Position numbers and translations under genes: made by a program | The notes under the pieces: generated by a model | The model's database searches: none | What the model was told of the DNA's origin: nothing | Seen by the model: the letters and a program-made list of their open reading frames with translations, nothing else | Part shown: positions 1 through 6,340 of the stretch, piece by piece | Layout of the letters: each line of letters starts with the position of its first letter | Position numbering within the stretch: the first letter of the stretch is position 1 | Assembly: GCA_003526465.1 (NCBI GenBank) | Contig: DPWD01000275.1 | Coordinates: forward strand, 1 to 6,340 | Reading direction: 5' to 3' | DNA: 6,340 bases | DNA from: Hyphomonadaceae bacterium | GTDB taxonomy: Bacteria > Pseudomonadota > Alphaproteobacteria > Caulobacterales > Aquidulcibacteraceae

Positions 1-48
1 ACATGGCGAAATACGGCTGGAAACGTTGACAAGACCAAGGCTGCCGGC

Positions 49-64
49 ATCTGTGATAACAGAT
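49..64. promoter_or_regulatory. Perfect inverted repeat just before the TPR-sulfotransferase start, possible operator
   Basis: The sequence ATCTGT-GATA-ACAGAT has two perfect 6-bp arms around a 4-base centre. It ends four bases before the ATG at 69. The GT-N4-AC core resembles the general layout of GntR-family operators, but no regulator gene is in the window, so the binding protein is unknown. Its position over the expected translation initiation region would also allow a small, weak RNA hairpin. It overlaps a poor -10-like hexamer (GATAAC, 55-60). The symmetry is directly visible; a regulatory role is inference. Confidence 0.35.
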
Positions 65-68
65 AATT

Positions 69-1934
69 ATGACAGCGCCGACTCAAGCAGCGGGCTCGCC
101 CGCCACGGCCAATGCCCAGGGCCCTGCCCCGACGGCAGGTCAACAGGCCGCCAACGCCAAGGAGCATCTAACGCGAGGCCTGGCGCACGCCCGCCTTGGC
201 CGCCACGAAGCTGCGGCCGCGAGCTTTCGTCACGCCTCCGAACTGGATCGCAATTCGTTTCGGGCCTGGCGCGGCCTTGCTGATCAGCTCACCATCCTGG
301 GCGACAGCGCTGGCGCGGACGCCGCCTACGCCCAGTCCATCCGCGCGAGCGTTTCCAACCCCGCGCTTACAGCAGCAGCCGCCGCACTTTGCGAGGGCAA
401 GCTCGCCATTGCCGAAGCTGCTCTTCGCGCTTACTTGTACAAAACACCAACGGATGTCGCGGCGATTCGGATGCTCGCCGAGGTGGGCGCACGGCTGGGC
501 CGCTATGAAGATTCCGAAAAGCTGCTGCGCCGCGCCCTCGAGCTTTCGCCCAGCTTCACCCCGGCGCGCCACAATTACGCGCTTGTGCTGCACCGCCAAG
601 GCAAGGGCGCCGAGGCTTTGGCTCAACTCGACCTGCTGCTCGCCGCCGAGCCGGATAATGCGAGCTATCGCTTTCTCCGGGCCGCAGCTCTCGCGCGCAT
701 CGGCGATTACGACGCCGCCATTGGCGTCTATCGCGGTTTGGTCAGCGAACTCCCCGAGAATGCGAGGGCCTGGCTATCGCTCGGGCACGTATCGCGAACG
801 GCTGGCGACACTTCCAATAGCGTGGCTGCGTACGCCAAGAGCATCGCCTGTGCGCCGAATTTTGGCGAGGCGTATTGGAGCCTCGCCAACCTCAAAACCC
901 ATCGCTTCAGCGACGCCGACCGCACGAACATGTTGAATCAACTGCAAAGCTCGGACCTCTCGCCCGAGGATCGCTTCCATTTTCACTATGCCTTGGGCAA
1001 ATTGTACGAAGATCGCGGCGAATATGCCCAATCGTTCGAGCACTATGCCGAGGGCGCGCGGCAGCGCCGCGAGAGGATTGTCTACAATTCCGACGACACC
1101 ACCGCCTTCACCAACGAATTGATCGTGCACTTCTCGCCCGCATTCATGGCTGAACGGAAGGGGCTGGGCGCGCCCGCGCCGGATCCGATCTTCATAGTCG
1201 GCCTTCCTCGATCCGGCTCAACTTTGATCGAGCAGATTCTCGCCAGCCATTCCGCTATCGAAGGCACGATGGAACTGCCGGACATTATCGCACTGGCCAA
1301 GGAGATCGGCGGCGGCAAAGTGCGCGGCGGCGCCTATCCGAACGCGCTCGCCGACATGGACGGCGAGCGTTTGCGCGCGCTCGGTGAATTGTACCTCTCG
1401 CGCACACGGGTGCAGCGGAAGACCGCAAAGCCGTACTTCATAGACAAGATGCCCAATAATTTTCAGCACGTGGGGCTGATCCGGCTCATCTTGCCGAATG
1501 CGAGGATCATCGACGCACGCCGCCACCCGATGGCGTGCTGCTTCTCGGCGTTCAAGCAGCATTTCGCGCATGGCCAACGCTTCAGCTACGACCTCCGCGA
1601 TCTCGGCCGCTATTACGCCGACTATGTCCGGCTGATGGCCCATTTCGACGAGGCCGCACCTGGGGCTGTGCACCGCGTCCACTACGAAGACATGGTCAGC
1701 GATTCGGAGAGCGAGACCCGCAGGCTGCTCGCGTTTCTCAACCTGCCCTTCGAATCCGCGTGCCTTGAGTTCCACGCCAATGCCCGCGCCGTGCGCACGG
1801 CGAGTTCCGAACAAGTGCGCCAGCCGCTGTACGACAGCGCGCGCGATCATTGGCGCAATTATGAGACATGGCTTGAGCCCCTGCGCGAGGCGCTAGGGCC
1901 TGCCCTTGACACCCACCGCCCAAGATTGCCGTAA
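69..1934 (+). CDS. TPR-repeat sulfotransferase family protein
   Basis: This is a 621-residue predicted cytosolic enzyme that would transfer a sulfuryl group from PAPS to an unknown acceptor. Residues 1-30 are a low-complexity Ala/Pro/Gln leader with no signal peptide. Helical TPR-type repeats follow at about 30-62, 63-96, 130-163, 164-197, 198-231, 232-265 and 302-335; the segment 97-129 is degenerate. The C-terminal sulfotransferase domain (about 372-610, Sulfotransfer_3 type) carries the 5'-phosphosulfate loop FIVGLPRSGSTLIEQ (375-389), an ELP motif with E402, DKMPNNF (459-465) and a 3'-phosphate-binding region DARRHP (482-487). An in-frame TAA at 57-59 lies four codons upstream, and no other Met occurs before residue 135, so ATG 69 is the most likely start although no Shine-Dalgarno sequence precedes it. 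The gene lies 20 bp ahead of the receptor gene, probably in the same operon. The fold assignment is secure; the substrate is unknown, with protein tyrosine, carbohydrate or small molecule all possible. Confidence 0.92.
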   Translation: MTAPTQAAGSPATANAQGPAPTAGQQAANAKEHLTRGLAHARLGRHEAAAASFRHASELDRNSFRAWRGLADQLTILGDSAGADAAYAQSIRASVSNPALTAAAAALCEGKLAIAEAALRAYLYKTPTDVAAIRMLAEVGARLGRYEDSEKLLRRALELSPSFTPARHNYALVLHRQGKGAEALAQLDLLLAAEPDNASYRFLRAAALARIGDYDAAIGVYRGLVSELPENARAWLSLGHVSRTAGDTSNSVAAYAKSIACAPNFGEAYWSLANLKTHRFSDADRTNMLNQLQSSDLSPEDRFHFHYALGKLYEDRGEYAQSFEHYAEGARQRRERIVYNSDDTTAFTNELIVHFSPAFMAERKGLGAPAPDPIFIVGLPRSGSTLIEQILASHSAIEGTMELPDIIALAKEIGGGKVRGGAYPNALADMDGERLRALGELYLSRTRVQRKTAKPYFIDKMPNNFQHVGLIRLILPNARIIDARRHPMACCFSAFKQHFAHGQRFSYDLRDLGRYYADYVRLMAHFDEAAPGAVHRVHYEDMVSDSESETRRLLAFLNLPFESACLEFHANARAVRTASSEQVRQPLYDSARDHWRNYETWLEPLREALGPALDTHRPRLP

Positions 1935-1940
1935 TGACTT

Positions 1941-1947
1941 AGGGGAG
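1941..1947 (+). promoter_or_regulatory. Ribosome binding site of the TonB-dependent receptor gene
   Basis: AGGGGAG lies 7 bases before the ATG at 1955, inside the 20-bp gap after the sulfotransferase stop codon. It fixes the receptor start and contrasts with the sulfotransferase gene, which has no recognisable Shine-Dalgarno sequence. The receptor may therefore be translated much more strongly than the enzyme from a shared mRNA, which is inference. Confidence 0.75.
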
Positions 1948-1954
1948 AACGACG

Positions 1955-4345
1955 ATGAGCAACACCTTGAAATTCCGGACCTGGAACGTCGCCTTGTTGG
2001 CCACGAGCATATTGTCGGGCGCCGCCGGCCCCGCCTTGGCGCAGGACGACGACGATCCCGCGCTCGATGAAATCGTGATTACCGCCCAAAAGCGAGAAGA
2101 GAACCTCCAGGACGTCCCCGTCAGCGTGCAGGCGATCGGCGGGGAGCGGCTGCAGCAATTGGGCATTACCGACTTCGCCGGCTACGCGGAGCACCTGCCG
2201 GTGCTGTCCTACTCACCCTCCTACGGCCCCGGCTACAACCGCCCGTTCATGCGCGGCGTCGCCAGCGGCGAGAACGGCAACCATTCCGGCTCGATGCCAA
2301 GCGTCGGCACCTATCTGGACGAACAGCCGATCACGACCATCAGCGGCAACCTCGACATGCACCTCTACGACGTTTCGCGCGTCGAAGTGCTCGCCGGCCC
2401 GCAGGGCACCTTGTACGGCGCAAGCTCGCAAGCCGGGACGGTGCGGATCATCACCAACAAGCCTGACCCTTCCGGCTTCAGCGCCGCCTACGATCTCGAG
2501 GCCAACACCGTCACCGATGGCGATTGGGGACAATCCGCGGAAGGCTATTTCAATATTCCGCTCGGCGACCGCATCGCGCTGCGCGCCGTCGGCTGGGGTG
2601 AGCATGCCGGCGGGTATATCGATAACGTGGCCGGATCGCGGACCTATCCGACTTGCTACACCAACCTCGCCAGTGTGTTCGAGTGCGCGCCTGTCGGCAT
2701 AACCGACAACAACGCTGACGTTGCCGAGGACGACTACAACTCCGTTGACACATATGGGGCGCGCGTGGCGCTCGGCATCAATCTCAACGAAAGCTGGACG
2801 GTGACGCCCCAAGTGATGGGCCAGCACCAGGAATCCAACGGCGTGTTCGCGGAACAGCAGAGCATTGGTTCACGCCAAGTGACGCACTTCTTCCCAGAAT
2901 GGAACGAAGACAGTTGGGTGCAAGCAGCGCTCACGGTGGAAGGACGGATCAGCGATCTCGACTTGGTGTTCGCGGCATCCAATCTGAGCCGCGACGTCGA
3001 TTCCAACGCGGACTACGCCGATTACGGCTTCTTCTACGACTCGCTGCTCGGCTATGGCTGTTACTTCGTGGACAATGCCACGCCTGGCTTCTGCGATGGC
3101 GTCGCCGGCCTGCCGGGCGACCCGATCAACCCCGGCCAACAGGTGGAAGGCCGCGATCACTACGATCGCGAAACGTATGAGTTCCGCGTAGCCTCACCGG
3201 CCGAGAACAGCCTGCGCGTCATTGCCGGCATGTTCTACCAACTCTCCGAACACCACATACATCAGCGCTACTATTTCTCCGAAGATTTCCGCGACGATTA
3301 TGAAGTGCCGGGGCACGCCGACACGATCTGGCTGACCGAGCAATTGCGAACGGACGAGGAGAAGGCTTTGTTCGGAGAGGTCTCCTACGACTTCAACGAT
3401 GACCTCACCGGCACGTTCGGCGTGCGCCTGTTCAAGACCGATAACTCGCTGCGCGGCTTCTTCGGCTACGGCGCGGGATTCGGCTCGACCGGGGAAGCGC
3501 AGTGCGCACTGGTAGTCCCACAGCCCACGCCGCTCGCCAACGAACCGTGCACCAACCTCAACAAGACGACCAGCGAAACCGGCGCGCTCTATCGCTGGAA
3601 TCTGGAATGGCGGATCGACGAAGACCGCATGCTCTACGTGACGCGCTCGGAAGGCTTCCGCCCCGGCGGCATCAATCGGCGCGGCACGCTGCCGCCCTAC
3701 GAAGCAGACTTTCTCACCAATTACGAAATCGGCTGGAAGACCGAGTGGGCCGACGGGCGGCTGCGCTGGAACGGCGCTGCCTTCTTTGAGACCTGGAAGG
3801 ATTTCCAATTCGCCTATCTCGGCCTCAACGGCCTGACCCAAATTCAAAATGCTGGCGACGCGGACATACAAGGGCTGGAGACCGACCTTACTTGGGCCGC
3901 AACCGATGGGCTCACCATCACCGCAGCGGGAACGTGGATCGACAGCGAACTCACCAGCGCTTCTATTCCAGACACCGTTGTGGGCACGCAATTGCCTACC
4001 ACGCCGGACATGAAGCTAGACTTTAGCGCGCGCTACGAATTCCCGTTCCGCGATTGGACAGCGTTCATACAGGGCAACTCGTCCTATGTCGGCGAGCGCA
4101 GCATCGATATTCGCCAGACCGACAATGCGCTAATCGGAACGCTGGATTCGTACTGGGTTGCGGATGCAGCTTTCGGCCTCATCGGCGATACGTACAGAAT
4201 TTCGCTGTTTGTGGACAATCTGTTCGATGATGACGGGCTGACTGGCCGCTACACGGAATGCGCGACCACCACCTGCTTCGGCGAGCAATATGATGTGATC
4301 GTGCGCCCGCGTACGCTTGGCATTCGCTTCGGTCAGGAATTCTGA
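1955..4345 (+). CDS. TonB-dependent outer-membrane receptor
   Basis: This 796-residue protein is a complete ligand-gated outer-membrane channel powered by TonB-ExbB-ExbD. A Sec signal peptide spans residues 1-29 (cleavage expected after ALA29). A TonB box-like segment, DEIVITAQKR, is at 38-47. The plug domain covers about 50-170 and includes VEVLAGPQGTLYG (143-155) and GTVRIITNKP (161-170). The beta barrel fills the remainder and ends in a C-terminal Phe, as expected for BAM-assembled proteins. The usual LRGPQG motif reads LAGPQG here, with Ala at 147. There are exactly eight cysteines in close pairs (234/244, 369/380, 517/532, 769/774), which suggests disulfide-closed loops. The sequence style matches the large group of sphingomonad/caulobacter receptors of unassigned substrate. 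No siderophore genes, Fur-box-like site or degradative enzymes lie nearby, so no ligand can be named. It shares a likely transcript with the upstream TPR-sulfotransferase. Confidence 0.96.
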   Translation: MSNTLKFRTWNVALLATSILSGAAGPALAQDDDDPALDEIVITAQKREENLQDVPVSVQAIGGERLQQLGITDFAGYAEHLPVLSYSPSYGPGYNRPFMRGVASGENGNHSGSMPSVGTYLDEQPITTISGNLDMHLYDVSRVEVLAGPQGTLYGASSQAGTVRIITNKPDPSGFSAAYDLEANTVTDGDWGQSAEGYFNIPLGDRIALRAVGWGEHAGGYIDNVAGSRTYPTCYTNLASVFECAPVGITDNNADVAEDDYNSVDTYGARVALGINLNESWTVTPQVMGQHQESNGVFAEQQSIGSRQVTHFFPEWNEDSWVQAALTVEGRISDLDLVFAASNLSRDVDSNADYADYGFFYDSLLGYGCYFVDNATPGFCDGVAGLPGDPINPGQQVEGRDHYDRETYEFRVASPAENSLRVIAGMFYQLSEHHIHQRYYFSEDFRDDYEVPGHADTIWLTEQLRTDEEKALFGEVSYDFNDDLTGTFGVRLFKTDNSLRGFFGYGAGFGSTGEAQCALVVPQPTPLANEPCTNLNKTTSETGALYRWNLEWRIDEDRMLYVTRSEGFRPGGINRRGTLPPYEADFLTNYEIGWKTEWADGRLRWNGAAFFETWKDFQFAYLGLNGLTQIQNAGDADIQGLETDLTWAATDGLTITAAGTWIDSELTSASIPDTVVGTQLPTTPDMKLDFSARYEFPFRDWTAFIQGNSSYVGERSIDIRQTDNALIGTLDSYWVADAAFGLIGDTYRISLFVDNLFDDDGLTGRYTECATTTCFGEQYDVIVRPRTLGIRFGQEF

Positions 4346-4358
4346 TGAAAGGGGGCGC

Positions 4359-4383
4359 GCGGCGGACGCCTCGCATCCGCCGC
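4359..4383. terminator. GC-rich hairpin between convergent operons, candidate bidirectional terminator
   Basis: GCGGCGGA (4359-4366) and TCCGCCGC (4376-4383) form a perfect 8-bp stem with a 9-base loop. The hairpin occupies the 45-bp gap between the receptor stop and the ihfA stop, which face each other. There is no long T tract on either side: the plus strand continues GCTCCTTC, and the minus strand continues through a C-rich run into CCCCCTTTC. It is therefore an imperfect intrinsic terminator, or a stabilising 3' hairpin. Location supports termination; function is inferred. Confidence 0.5.
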
Positions 4384-4390
4384 CGCTCCT

Positions 4391-4708
4391 TCAGCTCTTG
4401 CCTCGCCCTTTCCCGCCGCTCTTTTCCACGAAGTCCCGCAGCATTTGCGAGGGGCGGAAGGTCACCACCCGCCGCGGGGTGATCGGGACTTCCTTGCCGG
4501 TCTTGGGATTGCGGCCGATGCGCTGACGCTTGGCGCGCACGTTGAAATTCCCAAAACGGGAGAGTTTGACCGTTTCGCCTTCCACCATGGCGTCCTGCAT
4601 CTGTTCAAGCATGCGCGTAAGCAGACGGTTAGCGTCGGCCCGCTGCAGCGCGGTCCGCCGCACCAGCGATTCCACGAGGTCGGCCCTGGTAATGGTTTTG
4701 CTTGACAC
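4391..4708 (-). CDS. ihfA: Integration host factor subunit alpha
   Basis: This 105-residue protein is the alpha subunit of the heterodimeric, DNA-bending nucleoid protein IHF, which acts in replication, recombination and transcription. An N-terminal helical dimerisation part (about 5-45) is followed by KLSRFGNFNVR (48-58) and the DNA-binding beta arm RIGRNPKTGKEVPITPRRVV (63-82). P68 corresponds to the intercalating arm proline, and VTFRPSQ follows. The arm sequence fits IHF alpha better than HU or IHF beta. The C-terminus carries a short Gly/Lys/Arg tail (SGGKGRGKS), making the protein slightly longer than the roughly 99-residue E. coli subunit. The start is GTG, supported by a GAGGGGG ribosome binding site five bases upstream. 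It is the last gene of the plsX-fabH-ihfA run and converges on the receptor gene. The partner subunit gene is not in the window. Confidence 0.95.
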   Translation of the reverse strand: MSSKTITRADLVESLVRRTALQRADANRLLTRMLEQMQDAMVEGETVKLSRFGNFNVRAKRQRIGRNPKTGKEVPITPRRVVTFRPSQMLRDFVEKSGGKGRGKS

Positions 4709-4713
4709 CGGAG

Positions 4714-4720
4714 CCCCCTC
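4714..4720 (-). promoter_or_regulatory. Ribosome binding site deciding the GTG start of ihfA
   Basis: Read on the minus strand, GAGGGGG ends five bases before the GTG codon at 4708-4706. It supports GTG as the true start, in agreement with the length of the IHF alpha N-terminus (SSKTITRADL aligns with the usual start of the family). Confidence 0.7.
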
Positions 4721-4754
4721 CGTTGCGTGCGCGACCCGCGCACATTTGCCAGAA

Positions 4755-4783
4755 AACCTAGGACTGTCCGCCCTTTAGGTCAA
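4755..4783 (-). promoter_or_regulatory. Candidate ihfA promoter in the fabH-ihfA gap
   Basis: On the minus strand, TTGACC (4783-4778, five of six matches to the -35 consensus) is followed after exactly 17 bases by TAGGTT (4760-4755, three of six matches to TATAAT). Transcription would begin near 4748, giving a leader of about 40 nt before the GTG. The 89-bp gap between fabH and ihfA is the only sizeable space in this operon, which makes an internal promoter plausible. The -10 match is weak, so this is a suggestion only. Confidence 0.35.
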
Positions 4784-4797
4784 ATCTTGCGGCCCGT

Positions 4798-5772
4798 TCA
4801 CATTCGCACCAGGGCTGCGCCCCAGGTCAGCCCCCCGCCCAGCGCTTCCATCAGCACGAGGTCGCCGCTCTTGATGCGCCCGTCGGCAATGGCGGTGTCG
4901 AGCGCGAGCGGAACCGAGGCCGCAGAAGTGTTGCCGTGCTTGGCCACGGTGGACACAACTTTGTCCGGGTCGAGGCCCAGCTTGCGCGCAACGCCGTCGA
5001 GAATGCGCTGATTGGCCTGGTGCGGCACGAACCAATCGACGGCGGCGATTTCGATGTCGGCGCGCGCGCACGCTTCCAGCATCGCCCCCGAAATGTGTTC
5101 CACCGCATGACGAAACACGGCGTTGCCGACCATGCGCACCTTTCCGGTGGTTTGCGTCTGGGAAGGGCCACCATCGGTGTAGAGCAGATCGTGGAGCTTG
5201 CCGTCTGTGCGGATGAAGCTCGACAACACGCCGCGCCCGTTCGCGACGCTGGCCTCCTGCGCTTCAAGCACGATCGCGCCGGCCCCATCGCCAAACAGCA
5301 CGCAGGTGCCGCGGTCGTTCCAATCGAGCAGCCGCGAAAATGTCTCCGCGCCGATCACCAGCGCGCGCTTGGCCTGCCCGCGCGCTAGGAAATTGTCGGC
5401 TGTCGCCAACGCAAACAGGAATCCCGAACACACCGCCTGCAGGTCAAAAGCCGCGCCTTGCGTTACGCCAAGCGCTGCCTGTACGCGCGCGGCGGTTGCT
5501 GGGAAGGTGAGATCGGGCGTAGTTGTCGCCACAATCACCAGATCGATGTCGACGGGCGCGCATTGCGCTGCGCCAAGCGCTCTGCTCGCCGCGTTGATCG
5601 CGAGATCGGAGGTATTCTCGTCCGCGGCGGCGATGCGCCGTTCGCGAATGCCGGTACGCTCGGCGATCCATTCGTCGCTGGTGTCGATTTGGCGCGATAG
5701 CTCGGTATTGGTGAGCACGCGCTCAGGCAGATACGAGCCGACGCCCGTGATGACGCTGCGTTGATCCATCAT
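4798..5772 (-). CDS. fabH: Beta-ketoacyl-ACP synthase III (FabH)
   Basis: This 324-residue cytosolic thiolase-fold enzyme starts type II fatty-acid synthesis by condensing an acyl-CoA primer, usually acetyl-CoA, with malonyl-ACP. The complete catalytic triad is visible: C115 in AVCSGF, H251 in VPHQANQRI and N281 in HGNTSAAS. Other family marks are [10 protein letters not shown] (8-17), [16 protein letters not shown] (31-46), [11 protein letters not shown] (160-170) and the glycine-rich C-terminal GGGLTWGA (312-319). Length is normal for FabH. The start is ATG ATG: the first ATG overlaps the plsX TGA by four bases and the second by one, so either Met could be used, with translational coupling likely because no clear Shine-Dalgarno sequence precedes it. 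Upstream plsX and downstream ihfA give the usual alphaproteobacterial order. Primer preference cannot be read from sequence alone. Confidence 0.97.
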   Translation of the reverse strand: MMDQRSVITGVGSYLPERVLTNTELSRQIDTSDEWIAERTGIRERRIAAADENTSDLAINAASRALGAAQCAPVDIDLVIVATTTPDLTFPATAARVQAALGVTQGAAFDLQAVCSGFLFALATADNFLARGQAKRALVIGAETFSRLLDWNDRGTCVLFGDGAGAIVLEAQEASVANGRGVLSSFIRTDGKLHDLLYTDGGPSQTQTTGKVRMVGNAVFRHAVEHISGAMLEACARADIEIAAVDWFVPHQANQRILDGVARKLGLDPDKVVSTVAKHGNTSAASVPLALDTAIADGRIKSGDLVLMEALGGGLTWGAALVRM

Positions 5773-6340
5773 CCGGCGTTCTGCGCCGCGGCCGCAGCCT
5801 CGCCCGCGCTCAGGCGCGCGAGATTGTCAGCGATCTCCTCGCGATAATGGCTGGTGGCGAGCTTGGCCGCCACTTCCAGGGCGGAGGCAAAGCCAGGGCC
5901 GTTGGCGCTGCCATGACTCTTCACTACCAGCCCGTTCAGCCCAAGAAACACCGCGCCGTTGAAACTGCCGGGGTCCATGCGTTTGCGCAGCGTTGCCAAC
6001 GCCGGGTAGGCGATGGCCGCGCCGAGTTTCGCGAGCAGAGAGCTGGTTAGCGCTTCGCGCAGCAATTGCCCGACGAGGCGCGCCGTGCCCTCGCCCGTCT
6101 TGAGCGCGATGTTGCCAGTGAATCCATCCGTCACGACGACATCGACAGTGCCCTTGGCGATGTCGTCCCCCTCGACAAATCCCTGAAACGCGAAATCGAT
6201 ATTGGCCTCGCGGATCAATTTCGCCGCGCCGCGAATTTCTTCATGGCCCTTCTGATCCTCGGCGCCGACATTAAGGAGCCCAACAGTCGGGCGCGCTACG
6301 CCGGAGACGGCGCGCTGAAACGCTTCGCCCATGATCGCGA
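5769..6340 (-). CDS. plsX: Phosphate acyltransferase PlsX, C-terminal part (cut by window edge)
   Basis: PlsX converts acyl-ACP and phosphate to acyl-phosphate, which PlsY uses to acylate glycerol-3-phosphate, the first step of phospholipid synthesis. It is a soluble, membrane-associated enzyme. About 190 C-terminal residues are present; full-length family members have roughly 330-360, so the N-terminal part lies beyond the right edge. Conserved segments visible include MGEAF near the edge, [45 protein letters not shown], and near the C-terminus [18 protein letters not shown]. The ATG at 6332-6330 is internal: the frame stays open to the edge, and family members have residues before this MG. 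The stop TGA overlaps the fabH start. The tail is alanine-rich ([12 protein letters not shown]). The identification is firm; the 5' end is simply not in view. Confidence 0.95.
   Translation of the reverse strand, partial: AIMGEAFQRAVSGVARPTVGLLNVGAEDQKGHEEIRGAAKLIREANIDFAFQGFVEGDDIAKGTVDVVVTDGFTGNIALKTGEGTARLVGQLLREALTSSLLAKLGAAIAYPALATLRKRMDPGSFNGAVFLGLNGLVVKSHGSANGPGFASALEVAAKLATSHYREEIADNLARLSAGEAAAAAQNAG

Noticed and set aside
3..29. Tiny frame encoding MAKYGWKR followed by TGA at the left edge
   Set aside because: It could be the tail of an upstream gene cut by the window or chance. Eight codons cannot be identified.
26..31. TTGACA, a perfect -35 hexamer upstream of the sulfotransferase gene
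   Set aside because: At 17 bases downstream the hexamer is ATCTGT, a poor -10. The better GATAAC at 55-60 is 23 bases away, too far. Not supported as a promoter.
1218..1850. 210-residue open frame on the minus strand inside the sulfotransferase gene
   Set aside because: It lies wholly opposite a well-supported domain with conserved motifs and resembles no family; typical antisense shadow in GC-rich coding DNA.
3152..3170. Perfect 7-bp inverted repeat CGCGATC-ACTAC-GATCGCG
   Set aside because: It sits inside the receptor coding region where it encodes an ordinary RDHYDRE loop; likely codon coincidence with no sign of function.
3194..3991. 265-residue open frame on the minus strand inside the receptor gene
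   Set aside because: Antisense shadow of the barrel region, with no recognisable motifs.
5198..5764. 188-residue open frame on the plus strand opposite fabH
   Set aside because: Ser/Ala/Arg-rich composition and full overlap with the FabH catalytic region mark it as a shadow.
6330..6332. ATG that could be taken as the plsX start
   Set aside because: The frame stays open to the window edge, and about 150 residues of the family's N-terminal part would be missing; this Met is an internal conserved residue.

Overview
The window is GC-rich and almost entirely coding. It most likely comes from an alphaproteobacterium. The strongest clue is the minus-strand order plsX-fabH-ihfA: in many gammaproteobacteria fabH is instead followed by fabD, whereas alphaproteobacteria commonly place the IHF alpha gene there. 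The left half, a TonB-dependent receptor paired with a TPR-sulfotransferase, fits a sphingomonad, caulobacter or hyphomonad-like lineage. That finer placement is an inference from gene content.

Left half (plus strand). Positions 1-68 form a short upstream region with a perfect 6-bp inverted repeat (49-64) ending four bases before the first start codon. Next comes a 621-residue soluble protein with an N-terminal TPR superhelix and a C-terminal PAPS-dependent sulfotransferase domain (69-1934). After 20 bp and a good ribosome binding site there is a 796-residue TonB-dependent outer-membrane receptor with signal peptide, TonB box, plug and barrel (1955-4345). The two are probably one transcript. 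A GC-rich hairpin at 4359-4383 lies in the 45-bp gap to the convergent right-hand operon and could terminate transcription from both sides.

Right half (minus strand, reading from the right edge leftward). The C-terminal half of PlsX (cut by the window edge) overlaps fabH in an ATGATG junction. After 89 bp with a candidate promoter comes ihfA (GTG start). PlsX makes acyl-phosphate for phospholipid synthesis and FabH starts each fatty-acid chain, so these two form a lipid-synthesis pair. IHF alpha is a nucleoid protein that shares the transcription unit by position rather than by pathway.

The right half is ordinary core genome. The part most worth attention is the left bicistron: an uncharacterised TPR-sulfotransferase tied to an outer-membrane receptor of unknown ligand. 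In the sulfotransferase, R381, E402 and K460 fall where catalytic residues sit in animal tyrosylprotein sulfotransferases. The receptor has exactly eight cysteines arranged as four close pairs. I see no RNA genes, CRISPR arrays, insertion sequences, attachment sites or origins.
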